From contig JANFAH010000001.1 of assembly GCA_024663395.1 (NCBI GenBank), positions 4,526,001-4,590,000 of the forward strand: 64,000 bases of DNA, given 5' to 3'. The position numbers and the translations under genes were made by a program. Under the pieces are notes generated by a model. That model was given only the letters and a program-made list of their open reading frames with translations. It made no database searches and was not told the origin of the DNA. This stretch comes from Pisolithus tinctorius. Its lineage: Eukaryota; Basidiomycota; Agaricomycetes; Boletales; Pisolithaceae. This document shows, piece after piece, positions 45,689 through 57,600 of the stretch (within the stretch, counting starts at the first letter, position 1; every line of letters begins with the position of its first letter).

Positions 45689-45990
45689 TATGAATCAAGA
45701 GTTACAGTAATATAGTGGCATGAAGATATCAATAAGTCACCTACAGACCACATTAGGACCACAGAAAAAAAAGTGTGTCAGTAAGACAGCATGAATTAGA
45801 TGATGTTAGACAATGAGCACTAAAGTGCTGCAAATATCAAGACATGAACAGATGCAGTGTAGACTATTAGACCACTTAGAAACAGTTTTGTTTTCCTGAT
45901 GCAGCCCACTGGGGATTCTCCATGTCATTCTGGGGATTCTCCATGTCATGTTGGAGATTCTCCAATCCTAATTGACATTGAGGTCCAGTG
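45689..45990. repeat. Repeat R, copy 2 (inverted)
   Basis: Inverted copy of 31940-32340, including the reversed GGGGATTCTCCATG units at its right end. Confidence 0.6.
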
Positions 45991-46349
45991 ACATTTTGTG
46001 TATACACTTGTGTTTTTCTTAGTATTCTGTGTTTTTCTCACGCAATTTTCCCCTTTCTGATAAGATAAGCTTACTGTCATGATTGCACAGTCAGGGGCTA
46101 CAACTTTCATTATGACCATATCACTCCATTGTCATTCCCTGTGGTATTAATGCTGTATGATTACAAGTAGCAGTTGTCATTAGTGTTGTGTAGTGTAGAC
46201 TATGCTACATTTTGGTAGTCCGCATTTTTGACTACCACTGACTACAAAAAGTGTAGTGTCAAGAGGTAGTGGTAAGGTCACATGACAACAGATCACATGA
46301 TGGGGGGTCACGTGTCTTGGTCACATGACCGATGTCATAATGGTCACAT
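45991..46349. other. Spacer of the inverted duplication; no gene seen
   Basis: No open frame of note. It contains direct and inverted copies of GTGTAGT and GACTACC near 46190-46260 and, at its right end, a cluster of E-box words (46279-46350). Confidence 0.4.
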
Positions 46350-46622
46350 GCTCCATCTCTCTCCATCTCCTGTCTGTCAGAGTTATCTCCAAACATCTGT
46401 CTGGTCTCTTCCTCTGAAATATGAGGGTTGACATTGTGCAAGGGGGTAGTGCACAAGCTAAACCCAACACCCTCACTCTGCTCCATTTCTGCCTCAGCTG
46501 ACTTTGTCCCTGCCAATCCTCCACTAGTCAGAGTTCCATTCATCTGTGTCAGACTTGCTTCCACACCTCTCTCCAGACCTGGTTAAGCATCAGAGTTGGT
46601 CAGAGTAGGCTCAGACTTGACA
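46350..46622 (+). repeat. Truncated family-2 LTR, right arm of the inverted duplication
   Basis: It is nearly the exact reverse complement of the outer part of the LTR 44246-45683, but without the inner LTR. It ends CTTGACA followed by AGTACTCTATAG. Confidence 0.85.
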
Positions 46623-46765
46623 GTACTCTATAGAACCATATGTGTCTGTGTCTTGCTTAATTCACTTGCTCTAGATGTTCCTTGGCATCCATTCCACTCA
46701 TAAATCTACCTTTCTGAGATAAGTTGTGATTAGAACAGTTAGAGCAACCACTGTTTCCTGATGCA

Positions 46766-47245
46766 TGGAGAATCCCCACCAGGACATGGCCTGGGAAAGT
46801 GGGTCTATTTAGCCTGGGGAAAACCCAGGTTCACCCTGGAAAGGGGTCTATTTAGCCTGGGGAAAACCCAGGTTCACCTGGAAAGCAGGTCTATTTAGCC
46901 TGGGGAAAGCCCAGGATCAACCTGGAAAGCAGGTCTATTTAGCCTGGGGAAAGCCCAGAATCAACCTGGAAAGGGGGTCTATTTAGCCTGGAGAACGTCC
47001 AATTTGGACCCCAGCTACCCTTTCATTTGATGTATAATATATATATATTATGGAGAAAATGTTTTCTCCAACCATATTAAATTGCTGCCCTGCAGAATCT
47101 CCAGCTAGGGAATGGAGAATCTCCAGGAATGGTGGTGGAGAATTGCCAAAAGTTGGGAATTCCCAACAAAATGACACCTATTAGGTTAATACTTATATCA
47201 AAATCTCCAGACCTAATAGATCTCTGAGGGGGGTTGACTGAAGTG
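46766..47245 (+). repeat. Hairpin module M3 (five minisatellite units)
   Basis: Same sequence as M2 in inverse orientation but with two more 44-bp units. It ends GGGTTGACTGAAGTG. Confidence 0.75.
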
Positions 47246-47502
47246 ACTTACAAGTATTTGGCATTAGGGTATTCAATGAGTTTGAGCACAAATGGTCAGC
47301 TACCAACAAAGATAATTATGGGTTTGCAAGGACAGGGCTCATCTATGAAAGCATCTTGGTGCTGGCATTGAAAAAAGCAAAGGCTGATCCCCAAAGGGTG
47401 GAATTCCTCAAAGTGAGAGGAGCACTGAGCACAACAGCACTGGAAGCAAAACTCAGGGAGGAGAATTACAAAATCAAGCTGCCCTTTATAGTTTTGATTT
47501 GA
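47242..47502 (+). other. Unidentified open-frame remnant
   Basis: An 86-codon frame without a start codon begins at the M3 border and stops at 47500-47502. The product contains FGIRVFNEFEHKWSATNK and ALSTTALEAKLREENYKI. Its composition is protein-like, but I do not recognise a family. It could be the 3' end of a gene destroyed by the module M insertion. Confidence 0.3.
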
Positions 47503-47526
47503 ACACTGTCTACTGTGAAGTACAGG

Positions 47527-47636
47527 TGTCACAACCATGCATTTATCCTAAGTCCTCACTCACTCTGCACCCTGCTCTGCTGGTCATTCACTCACTCCAC
47601 ACCAACTCTGCCTGCCCTCTGTCATTTATGAACCTT
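47527..47636 (+). repeat. Family-2 LTR fragment
   Basis: The first 110 bp of a family-2 LTR (TGTCACAACCATGC), cut by the family-1 LTR that starts at 47637. Confidence 0.7.
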
Positions 47637-47848
47637 TGTCATGACCATGCCTCAACCCCTGCTGGACTCAGCCTTGCACTCATCAAGTCCAGCCTTGGCC
47701 TCACCAATCCCTTACCCCCAGTAGGTCTAGTGCAGTAAGCACTGCTTTGCAGTGCATGTCATTTCAGTTGAGCCAAACCTGGCTTGTCCCCAGTCCACCC
47801 TCATCTCTGTCCTGGTCTCTGGTCATCTTAGTCATATGTCGGAAAATT

Positions 47849-48685
47849 TGTATATTAATTTCAATGCGCTGCAAGCGATTGCAATGCCCGCAATTAAACT
47901 TGTAATTGAAACAAGATTGTATTATTGAAGTTCTCTACGTAATGTTAGTTACAATTGTCATTGCCATTGTCATTGCAATGGGAATAGCAATGCCAATTGC
48001 AGCAATGTTGGGGGGTTGATAGCACGAACATGGTGCCATCACCCCCAGGTTGCAATGACCTTATAATAACTATTATGATAGCCTTGTAACGTGAAAATTG
48101 CCCAGACCCTATCTTACCGTAATTGAATTGTAATGGATTGCGACGAGAACCGAGGATTGCAATAAGCTTCAGACTAAAGCAACCAAAAAAAAATATTATA
48201 ACCACTCTTATCTAATCTCAACTATATTTTATCTTCTTATCTTATCTTTCGACTTCATCACGATCACTATTTGTAGTAGTATTATCTTATGTTATGGTTA
48301 CTATTATTACTACATGACTACATGCTGTCCTAATTAACTACTAACTTATTTATTTTTTTACCTGCAGTGGGATTCGAACCTGCGGACACCGAGTAGCAAT
48401 TAACTTATGTTTCCTAGCCCAAAGTAGTAATGGACTTACCTTAGTGTAGTTTACCGTTAGACTACGCGTCCAATCTTTCTTTAAGGATGTCAACTCCTCT
48501 TAAGGAGCATGTTAGGACTTAGACAATTTTTTCGGCACAACATTGATAGGATTGGTAGTAGTGTGCTTGCAACTAATTGTAATGAAAATAGTCATTCACA
48601 ATAACTAGTAAAGGCTTAACATGTCTACCTTACTCTACTACATGCAGTTGGTGATGGCGATAGTAATAGTGACTAATCAGTGTAA
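47849..48685. other. Left subterminal region of T
   Basis: No protein gene. It carries several TTGCAATG/CATTGCAA words (47878-48165), also found at the right end (58250-58365), suitable as transposase-binding repeats. A tRNA-like sequence lies at 48361-48471. Confidence 0.55.
48361..48471 (-). other. tRNA-like sequence with Pol III A and B boxes
   Basis: On the minus strand, TAGTCTAACGG (A box, 48464-48454) and GGTTCGAATCC (B box, 48380-48370) match the consensus exactly. They lie 73 bp apart, so a tRNA would need an intron. The 5' GGACGCG does not pair with the expected 3' end and no T-run terminator follows. It is probably a tRNA pseudogene or a SINE head, not a working tRNA. Confidence 0.35.
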
Positions 48686-50598
48686 CTACTTGGCCCGTCT
48701 ACCTCTACCACGGCGTCCATTAGACTTGTTCCGTCCTTTAGTGCTATTGGATTCCACATTATCAGTATTAGCATTGAAATCGCTTGGGCCAGGGACTGTT
48801 GGTACAGATGCAGATGTCGCAACTTGGCGTAAGTCCAATGCGATATCGATTTGAACGTTTGCAGTAGCTATCGATGTTGAATCAGGTGTCGACAGATCAG
48901 AGACCAGACTACCCTCGTGACTGTTGGCATCAGCGGCGCCCTCATCTACATCATCGTCCGACAACCCGGCAGCATCCATCGCTGCCATCGCTGCATTAAT
49001 TTCTGCAGAGAGGTCCTCCATCATACCAGTCTTGGACTTCGAGGCTGACCCATTGGGGTTCCCAAAGACGAAGTGATTCATCTCGGCGACGACCTTTTGG
49101 ATGTGACGATCTGTCCACTTGGTGACAAGGACTTGCTTGTAGGCACGGAATACTTGATAGTAATCGATTTTCGAGATCTGTCCACAACCGTTCCCCGGGA
49201 ATTCCTTGTCGGGCGAGAGCAAGAACATGCACTGCAATGACAGAAATTAAAATCAGTGACGTGCAGGATGGTATCACTGCAAGTAATATTACTTGCCATT
49301 GTCGCAGCCCATGCAATGCATCCCGGTGTCACTGCGGTGACCTTCCACTTCTGCCCATTTGTCTTCGGCCCGCCGCGACGAATAAAACCTTCTGTAAGCG
49401 ACATTTTCCCCCATAGTGCACCCTTCAAAATCTTTTCCTCGTCAGCACAAACTTAAACTGATAGTAGGTTAATCCAACTCACCTGAGCAAGTGGCTTCCA
49501 GTTCATGAACGGTTTACGCACATCGACCTTCATGTCCTTGAAGAGGAAGGGGAACCAGATGGTAAAACGTTGGTTAGGAGTGCCCACGTCCTTAACCCCG
49601 AGCATCTTCACGATTTCAGGAACTTCGAGACGGGATGAGTTTGGCAAAAAGTGGTTCTTCGGCAGACCGAAGATCTCATGGCAATTGTCGCGTAGCTTGT
49701 AGAGAATGTCGGACCGACCATTTTGCATTGCCTGTGTGAACTAGGATCTCGTCAGCACAGTAAGACGAAATGGCAAGCATAAACTTACAATGTCAAGAAA
49801 GAAATGCGTGTTCCTGATTCTACGTAGATGTTCTGGAAGAATAGAGTCGAGCTCAGCGACAAGACCATGCTCCTCTGCCACGGCGCTGGCATAGCGCTCG
49901 GCTGTCGCAAATACTGGAGTAGGGGACATAGGCAGCTCAGACATCACATTGGTTAGTGGCGTTCGTGGCAGAAACATTTCCATCATCACAGCGTACTTCT
50001 TCCCGAGCATCTTGATTTCGCTATCATACGCAACCACGTCGGCGGGAACATCCTTCGTAGAGCGGCGCGTTTTGTTTGCCACTAGGATCGTATTCTTCTC
50101 CAGTAGTTCTCGGTTTCGGGATTTCTCTACATCAAGTTGCAATTGAACGGCCTTCAGTGCCTGTGAGGTAGTCGGTGAGAACAATATTCGAACTTAGATA
50201 TAATTACAAACCTCTGCAAGATTACCACTGCTTTCGCTTCGCCCAGATGAGACACTCGTGGCAGTCCATTGATTACCTTCCCCAGTATCAGCTTCATCTA
50301 GATCAGCAAGTGCAGACGTTGAACGTCCACTGAGATTCATCACAGAAGGGGTCAGAACACTCAGACACAGCGTGATGGGGGGGAATGGGCAATAGGTCGT
50401 CAGTGAGTTCCTCGATGCCCTTTTGAATGTGGGAGTGGAGCGTGTGCTGCCGACGGATGGACCTGACAGAAAAATAGTGTGCCATGATGAAGCCATGATG
50501 CTTGTAACTGAATTATGGCTTGAGTGTAATATCGAACATGAGCAAACCTCGAGGCATGGACTAGTCACCGCTAGTGAGCAGGATGGTGATGCGAACAA
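48686..50598 (-). CDS. Unrecognised multi-exon gene carried by T
   Basis: Supported exons are up to 50212, 50160-49789, 49740-49483, 49431-49297 and 49231-48686. Introns are 51, 48, 51 and 65 bp; the last is of the GC-AG type (GCAAGT donor). The 5' end is uncertain (the first exon lies within 50598-50213). The product has a coiled coil (VQLQLDVEKSRNRELLEKN), then HLRRIRNTHFFLDIFTQAMQ, a middle domain with IFGLPKNHFLP and RFTIWFPFLF, AWAATM then FLLSPDKEFPG, an acidic stretch and a basic tail (RRGRGRR). I recall similar hypothetical proteins in basidiomycetes but know no function. Confidence 0.6.
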
Positions 50599-50882
50599 TG
50601 ATCCAATTGTCGCGTGGAGTCAGTGAGGTGCTGTTTAAAACTAACTGGGACCCGATTAGCGTGGTGACCAAAGCAAATTGAACGAATAAAGTGACTTAGC
50701 TGTGCCGTCTACACCACCTATAAGAACACTGAGGACAATGAACATGACACCAGTCTTGTTCGTACGTGTCGCATTGGACATCTATGTAGTCTGCCCAGCG
50801 GTCTGTGCAAACGCGCAATACCGCAATAATTATAATATTGTTAGTGCTGGCCCCCACACTATTACCACCAGAAGAGATGCAC

Positions 50883-52930
50883 TAGGACTTACACTCATGG
50901 TGGTTGTCGTACGCTTGCTCGATAAGTGCCAACTCCTCTCGTTGCGACTGGTTGAGACGGCCCTTGACCAAGTACGCCTCTTTAAGTTTCTTGAGCGCCA
51001 AGATAAGCAATTTCGTATCATGCTTATAAGACAGAGGGCTAGTATTCAGATCAGCAAAAAATCTTAGCAACGCGAGGAATATTTGACTTACGGGAAGGGA
51101 ATGAGAGCAAATTTACAGCTCTCAAGCCAGTGGACAGTCGCAGTGTAACTCACGACAGCCTCTTCTGCACTAACGTATGGACCATCCTTCAGGTAACCGT
51201 GCTGCTTCTCCTGTTCGGCCTTCAAGTATAACCCTAAACGATATGTTAGTAAAATCATGGCGATAATTCAGACGATACTCACGTGTGAGACGTCCCAAGT
51301 TCTTCTTGACGACAGCCTTGATGACAGTCGCACCACATTGAATACGTTCCTAGTTGTAATGGGCCACACTGACCCACCAATCTGCCTTGTTTTCACGTAC
51401 CGGAGGATGTTTTCGATGGCAGTTGGCATTCCTGGATTTTGCTTGATCGACTCGGGCATCACGTCGAGGATATCGTGCATGACACCTGCACGCAGTTCAA
51501 GATCGTAATGCGATTCAACACGCTGCTTGGTGACAGTTTTGGCGATACCCTTGCTATTTACACCCCTCGAACTGAAGAGCCAGGAGATTACTCAGCCAGC
51601 GTTTGAGCAGCGGGACAATACCGCGCATGAAAAAAAGCCAGACGCACCATCCAAGTGTCCCAAAGCCACTACCAGGACCCTTGCCGATGGGACCAGTGTT
51701 GAAACGTTAATAAATTAAGTGCTTGAGGCCCTTCGTCATGCGAACTTGTCTCATCAACTGGAAAGATCACGTGTCAGCAGAAAGGAGTGCAATATAAACA
51801 GGTAAAAACTGACCGTATACTTGTAGCAGTACATTCTGGTCAATGCACCGATGTGGCCAAAAATATACTGCAGTGTATCAGCAAGCTGGAACACATCGAT
51901 GCTGCCGAGCCGATACTGGACATGCGCATCAACGACAAGCTTGGTAAGATGCAAGATCTCGCAGTAGAGATGGAAAGCATTTCCGAAACGAAACTTCTTT
52001 CGCTCTTGCATTGTCAGTGTCTTGATGGGCTTCAAGTTCATGTTATAGTCAAGGTGCAGGTAATTCAGATTCTACGGGACAGAAACGAAATCAGAGTCAC
52101 TTCCACGCTACAAATTAAGATAATTTTACCTTTCGATGGATCAACAGATTAAGCACATCGTAACCTTGCCCACAGACTGGTAAGCCTGCTTCCACCCAAT
52201 CGAGTCTCGTTGTCTGGAAGAACTTTGTCGCCTGAGCTGATCGAATAGATTCTTCCTTGTCATAGCTTTCTCCGGGCGGCTCTTCAATTCGTTGAGTGCG
52301 AAGCACTCGAGAAGCTTCTGGTACGACACGCAAACCTCGGCAGGTTGGCCTGGAGGGAAATGCTCAAGATACCAATTCTTGACAAGAGGGATGTCCTGAG
52401 CGCACCTTGTCCATCCAGAACAGCGGTTGTACGGATCGGGTGCCCACCATAGTGCGATACCCTCAGCAGCTAAATCGTTCTCAAGTGGCTGCTCCGCAAG
52501 GAAAGGCTCAACGTCCTCAGGCAACTCAAAGTCGTTGTCGTCCGCATCATTAGGCCCGAAAATCACATCTTCATGCGAAACCAGAGGTGCGTTCTTAGGC
52601 GTCATACCACGAGAGAAATGGGGTTGATAAGTGGGTCGAAGTAGAAGGTGGGAAGTCGGGGTCGTCAGTACGGATGTACACGTTCTTGGGGTGGTGGTAT
52701 GGCGACAGGTGAACCGAATGGGGAAGGGAGTCGTAGAGATGAGGGAAGGCGACCTTGTACTCGGTACAAATCTGCTGCCGAATGATGATCTCGTTAATGT
52801 CATTGAACTCACTCCAGTCCTCATCAAACAAGTCCATGTCGTGGTAAAGAGGCTCGAACTTCGGTCCTCCGGGAATGGCCATGTTCAGTGCCTTGGCGGT
52901 GAAGAACAATTTTTTGTCGAAACCGCAAGC
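50883..52930 (-). pseudogene. PRP8: Captured PRP8 segment, copy 1 (introns retained)
   Basis: Read on the minus strand it matches the N-terminal third of Prp8, the U5 snRNP core protein: [138 protein letters not shown] and [13 protein letters not shown] introns interrupt it, for example 52129-52072 after HRK and one after GRLTR with an ACTAAC branch point. About 26 codons after SIKQN are missing, there are stops (one after KHLIY) and frame changes, and both ends of the gene are absent. It is a non-functional genomic copy. Confidence 0.88.
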
Positions 52931-53001
52931 GGAATTGTTGTCAGGCTAGTCCGACAGGAGGGTACAGCCTAAACGGTACAAGTTAGTCATGACAGGCAAG
53001 G

Positions 53002-53970
53002 TCAATGACCAATAACAAACGACACGTTAGTAATATTATGACGATGGTTTAGACAATACTCACGTGTGAGATGTCCTAAGTTCTTGTTGACAGCCTTGTT
53101 GACGGTTGCACCACGTCGAATACGTTCTGTCTTGCCAAGGATATCGTACATAACTGCTGTACGAAGCTCGAGATGGTGACACAACTCCACACACTGTTTG
53201 GCAACAGTATTCGCAATACCTTTGCGGCTACGCTCTTCGAATTGACGAGCCAGATGGTTACCTAGCCAGTATTTGAGAAGCGGGACGATACTGTACATGA
53301 AAAAGAACCAGACGTACCATCCAAGTGCCCCAAAGCCACAACCAGGTCCCTTGCTGATGGGACCGGTAATTCAGGTTCCTACTGGAGAAAAACGGTATCA
53401 TCAGAGACGTCTCCACACTACAAGTCAAGATATTACCTTTCGACGGATCATCAAATTAAGCATGTTGTAACCTTGCCTGCAGACTTGCAAGCCCGTTTCC
53501 ACCCAATCGAGTCTTGTCGTCTGGAAGAATTTTGTCGCCTTGAGCTGATGGAACAAGTTCTTCCTCACCGTGGCTTTTTCTGGGCAATTCGTTGAGCATG
53601 AAGCACTTGAGAAGCTTCTGGTATGACACGGGTGCTTGGCAAGGAAAGGCTCAACCTCCTCAGGAGGTTTGAAGTCGTTGTCCGCACCATAGGCTTGAAA
53701 TTCATGTCTTCATGTGAAACCAGTGAGCCTCGTATCCACGGAACAGACAGAATGATGAATGTTACCTAGTCGGTCATAGCATTCCACCGACATCTTGACA
53801 AATCTCTCTGTATTGGAATAGAGCATTCCTGGGCGTCGTACCGCGGAGGGAGATCGAATTGATAAGTGGGTCGAAGTAGAACGTAGGAATGTCAGGGCCA
53901 TCAGTATGGATGTATACGCTCTTGGGGTAGTGGTACGGCGACAGGTGAGCTGGACAGGGAAGAGAATTGG
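53002..53970 (-). pseudogene. PRP8: Captured PRP8 segment, copy 2 (internally deleted)
   Basis: Same orientation and order as copy 1: HLSPYHYPKSVYIHTDGPD, a degraded middle, DSIGWK, the HRK intron boundary (GTAATATC), then a jump to [41 protein letters not shown] and [12 protein letters not shown]...LGHLTR followed by the same intron. The segment from NLNYLH to RFNT and the one after YDILGK are deleted. It is more decayed than copy 1. Confidence 0.82.
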
Positions 53971-54622
53971 ACCAGCCGCTGACGGTCTCATGAGGACAGA
54001 GAAACGCACAGGATCATCCTTTCTGTGGACGAAAAGATGTCGATGAGCAGGTGGATCACGGTGGGGAGGCGAAGTCGAAACATTGCGAGGGAGTAGGAGC
54101 TGCTTGTGTCGGATATAGCCTCAGATTTGCTGCACAAGGAATGGGTATGCGATCGTCAGGATTGTAGAGCTTGCCCACCTGTGGCTGCCTTGACTGGTGT
54201 TGGGTACGTGGAGAACTAGATATGTGGACGGGACGGGAGAAGGCGTCCACAATACTGAGAACTGCAGGGTTGGGAACTGCTAACAAGGTCCGAGTTCTGC
54301 CATTATCATCATCTTTCAGTAACGCCGCTATGAACTTACTGAGTGCATCAGTCCCCACTCCATGTAATCACACGTCTTCGCAGTTTGAGGATGAAACACT
54401 AAGGTATTATTAGCAGCATGGTAATAAATGAACCAAAGTGGCCTTCCGACTAGTAACCCCATACTTATATGGATCTATGAACCAGGTATTGTCACATCAG
54501 AAGACCGATTAAGTAGTGGAAACATTGTTGTTTCGTGGGCCCAACGTGGAGTCAATGCTGAATACATTGAGGATCAGAAGAGAGACTCGGCAGTTTCAGA
54601 AAGACGACGTACGTAGAGCATT
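53971..54622. other. Region between PRP8 copy 2 and the transposase; nothing firm
   Basis: Short open frames (for example 54358-54056) have no recognised motif. It may contain the 3' untranslated part of the transposase gene. Confidence 0.4.
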
Positions 54623-57600
54623 TCAGAGGTGTCCTGCAGCTTTGTGCATCATTTGCACACGAAGGAACATGTCAGTGTCAACCGTGTCAACAACGAGATA
54701 CTCGCCAGGTCTCGTATGATCTGGATATAGAAGGGCACTGCGAATGATCGAATGGACTGATATAATTTCAGATGACATGTGTGGTTGCTCGTGTACTCTC
54801 CAGAAATTGAGGTGTTTGTCCTTGTGGAGTCGTTGCCCAGTTGGGGCGTCGAATGGCTGTATTAAAGCCAAGGGGAAGGCTTCTTCACCAACGACGCACT
54901 GGAACAAAAGTATAAGTCGCCCAAATATGTCTTTTTGCTGAGTCTTGATGAGCACGCAGTCGTAACGGGGGCGTCCATGGAAATTAGGGTGGCAACGTAG
55001 ATAATCCGTGTACTGACACCAATCGACAGTGGATTCAAAGTTAACCTTGACGAAGCAAAATTCCGTGATCTGTGGAGATTATTAGGAACTGAACAAGGAA
55101 GGCCATTTTGTCTCACCTTCTCATTCGTTTGGAATTGGATGCGCTTCCCACCAGGGAGAGGTTTCCCTGCAATACCAAAGTGAGAATTGAGGAACTTGCT
55201 GAGCTTTCCCTGGAACCGGCTGAACGCATTGTCGGTAGTACTCTTCCTCTCCATGTCCTCAAACGTTAATGGTTCCTTCATTTTGCTACCCAACTTGACG
55301 TGGAAAAATTCTTCTTCAGGCTCGTCAGCTTCAGGGCTACCCAGACGTGTTGCTTTTGCGGTCAACATGTAGGTGTCGTATTCCGTAATCTTGCAGCGGA
55401 TATGTTCGCACACGAGTCCAAGGTGATCGATGTGGAGAATCTACTGAAGTATAAGCATGCTGGGATATGATGAACGATCTAAGACTTACTTGCTGAGCGA
55501 CATTCTTGAAGTTTGTTTGTTTCTGATACGCTTCCTTCAAGGGGCCATGCATTTTCTCATTTGGCTTCGTATTGAAATTGCGGGTGACACCCTTAGCTTC
55601 GATGTCATCGAACACATGCATCCGGGTGTGGTTCTTTGGAAAGTTCCAATTTTTCCCGGTATATTGTGTTTTCTCCGCATATTTCTAGTCCAGAAATGGT
55701 TAGGGAAAGCTCAAACGTCAAAAGCGGGACCCAACCTTCATCAATGAGTTGAAGATAACAAGCGCCTCCCGCCCAGCGGCAAGTGTGTGTGTCGTTTGTA
55801 ATTCCAGCGCGGTATACATATCAAATTCGATGTAAGCACGTAAACAGCGCAATAGAAGGTAACCGTCTTTTTCCGTATCATGCGGGAAGATATCATGACA
55901 TGCAAATACGATTATCTGTTCGGGAGATGTCAGTGAAATCAGAGCTTGGCAGCATATTTACAATACCTTGGATAGATCCTCAAATTTTTGGCCATCTGTG
56001 TACAAAACCGAAAGCGCTTCCTCAAAATGATTGAGGCCGTGCCAACGAGGTACTGCGCTAAGACTAGAAAACTATCAGGACAACTGTTTCATACAATAAG
56101 ATAGACTCACTTCCGTTCTACTTTTCCCATCGTCTGACGGCCCATTGTCTCAAGAATCCTCACAAGTTCTCCCCATAAATGATCGCCAAATTTTCCTGCG
56201 CAGTTGGCATGCAGTCTGTCCCAGCACAACGCTCGATAAACGTCCATGTTCTTGACCTCCCGGAAAGCACTCTGGAAGGGATCAGAGCGGGAGTGAAGGT
56301 AATAGCATGAGCAACTTACATCTACATCACGTAGTCCCTGCTTTGCCAGAATCTGTTCCTTGTGGTCTGCTCGGTTCTGTGAGCGCGCTTCCTGTAACGT
56401 CTTGAAAACATTCTCGCTGGTACGACGTTCACAGTCTGTGGGGAATTTGGATATCTCCTCACGAGGAATGAGGCAAATAGGACAAGGGTAATTTGACATG
56501 ACACCACGCATAAGTGCCATGACCGCTCTGAATGGTAAGATTGTCAGCCTGTATTCAGGGGATTTCAGATAATGTAGCCACTTACTGCTCTTCGTAATCA
56601 GCCGAAAGAATTAGTACAGTAGGAAAGAGTCGGCGTGCGATGCCATCCCAACACATTACCCAGCAGCTGGTATTTGAGTACTCCGAGATCGTATCCAGTA
56701 TCTTCTTGAAAGATTCATACCAAACATGATTCTTGAAGTTGGTGAACAATTTCTTTCCAGAATACCTTTTGTCTTCCTTTACCTATTAGAAACACAACAC
56801 AAAAGTCAGTCAGTATCCTTGACACCATCAACGAAGCAACTGACGATCGGTAACCACCCGACTACTCGGCCACCACCTAAACCTTCACCATTACGGATCC
56901 AAGTCGGAAGGTTAGCAATCCGTGCGACGACCGGATACCCTTTCTGTCGACCAAATGACGATAGCTTGGATTTATCGGCGTACAGAATGAATGCCAGAAC
57001 TTTGCCATCCGAAGGTAGACCACTCTGAAAAAAAAATTCATTGAGGGTATATGCTAGAGACTAGTGACATACTTGTACATTCCAAAAATCATTAGCCGTC
57101 CATGGCTCGTCGATGAAACGAACAAACGAAGAGCCATCGAACTTAGCTAGACGCTCGGCGTCAAATACAAAGTATGGTCCCACATTGGAATCCTTCAAGA
57201 GATCACAGGCCCAATCCCACAGCGAATGGTAATACACATCAAACTCCATCGTCTCGCCTGCAAATGGCGCGCTTATTACACTCTTCTGAAACTGGACTAG
57301 GACGTGATTAGGGTTGGCAATGATAACGAATTAATGATGCTTACTGCCGTCATGCGGTGGGAAGCAGCCTGCCAAGAGCTCTCAAGATCATTATAACTAT
57401 TCAAAGTGCAGTCCTCAGTGCGAAAACGTTTCGAAAGCTTGATAATACGATTTGCTTGCTCCCTATTGAGAGCGGCCTCATGAATGAATTCCGAAAGGTC
57501 AAAGTCGAGACGAGTCCGGAACGGGTACCAGGGAGCGGTGCAAGGATCTGGTTTGTATGTCTTGGGCGCATGACCTCGGCTGAACTCGGCGAACGGCACC

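Noticed and set aside
50883..52930. A working PRP8 gene or a Prp8 intein
   Set aside because: Both gene ends are missing, there are stops, deletions and frame changes, and no intein splicing blocks were seen.
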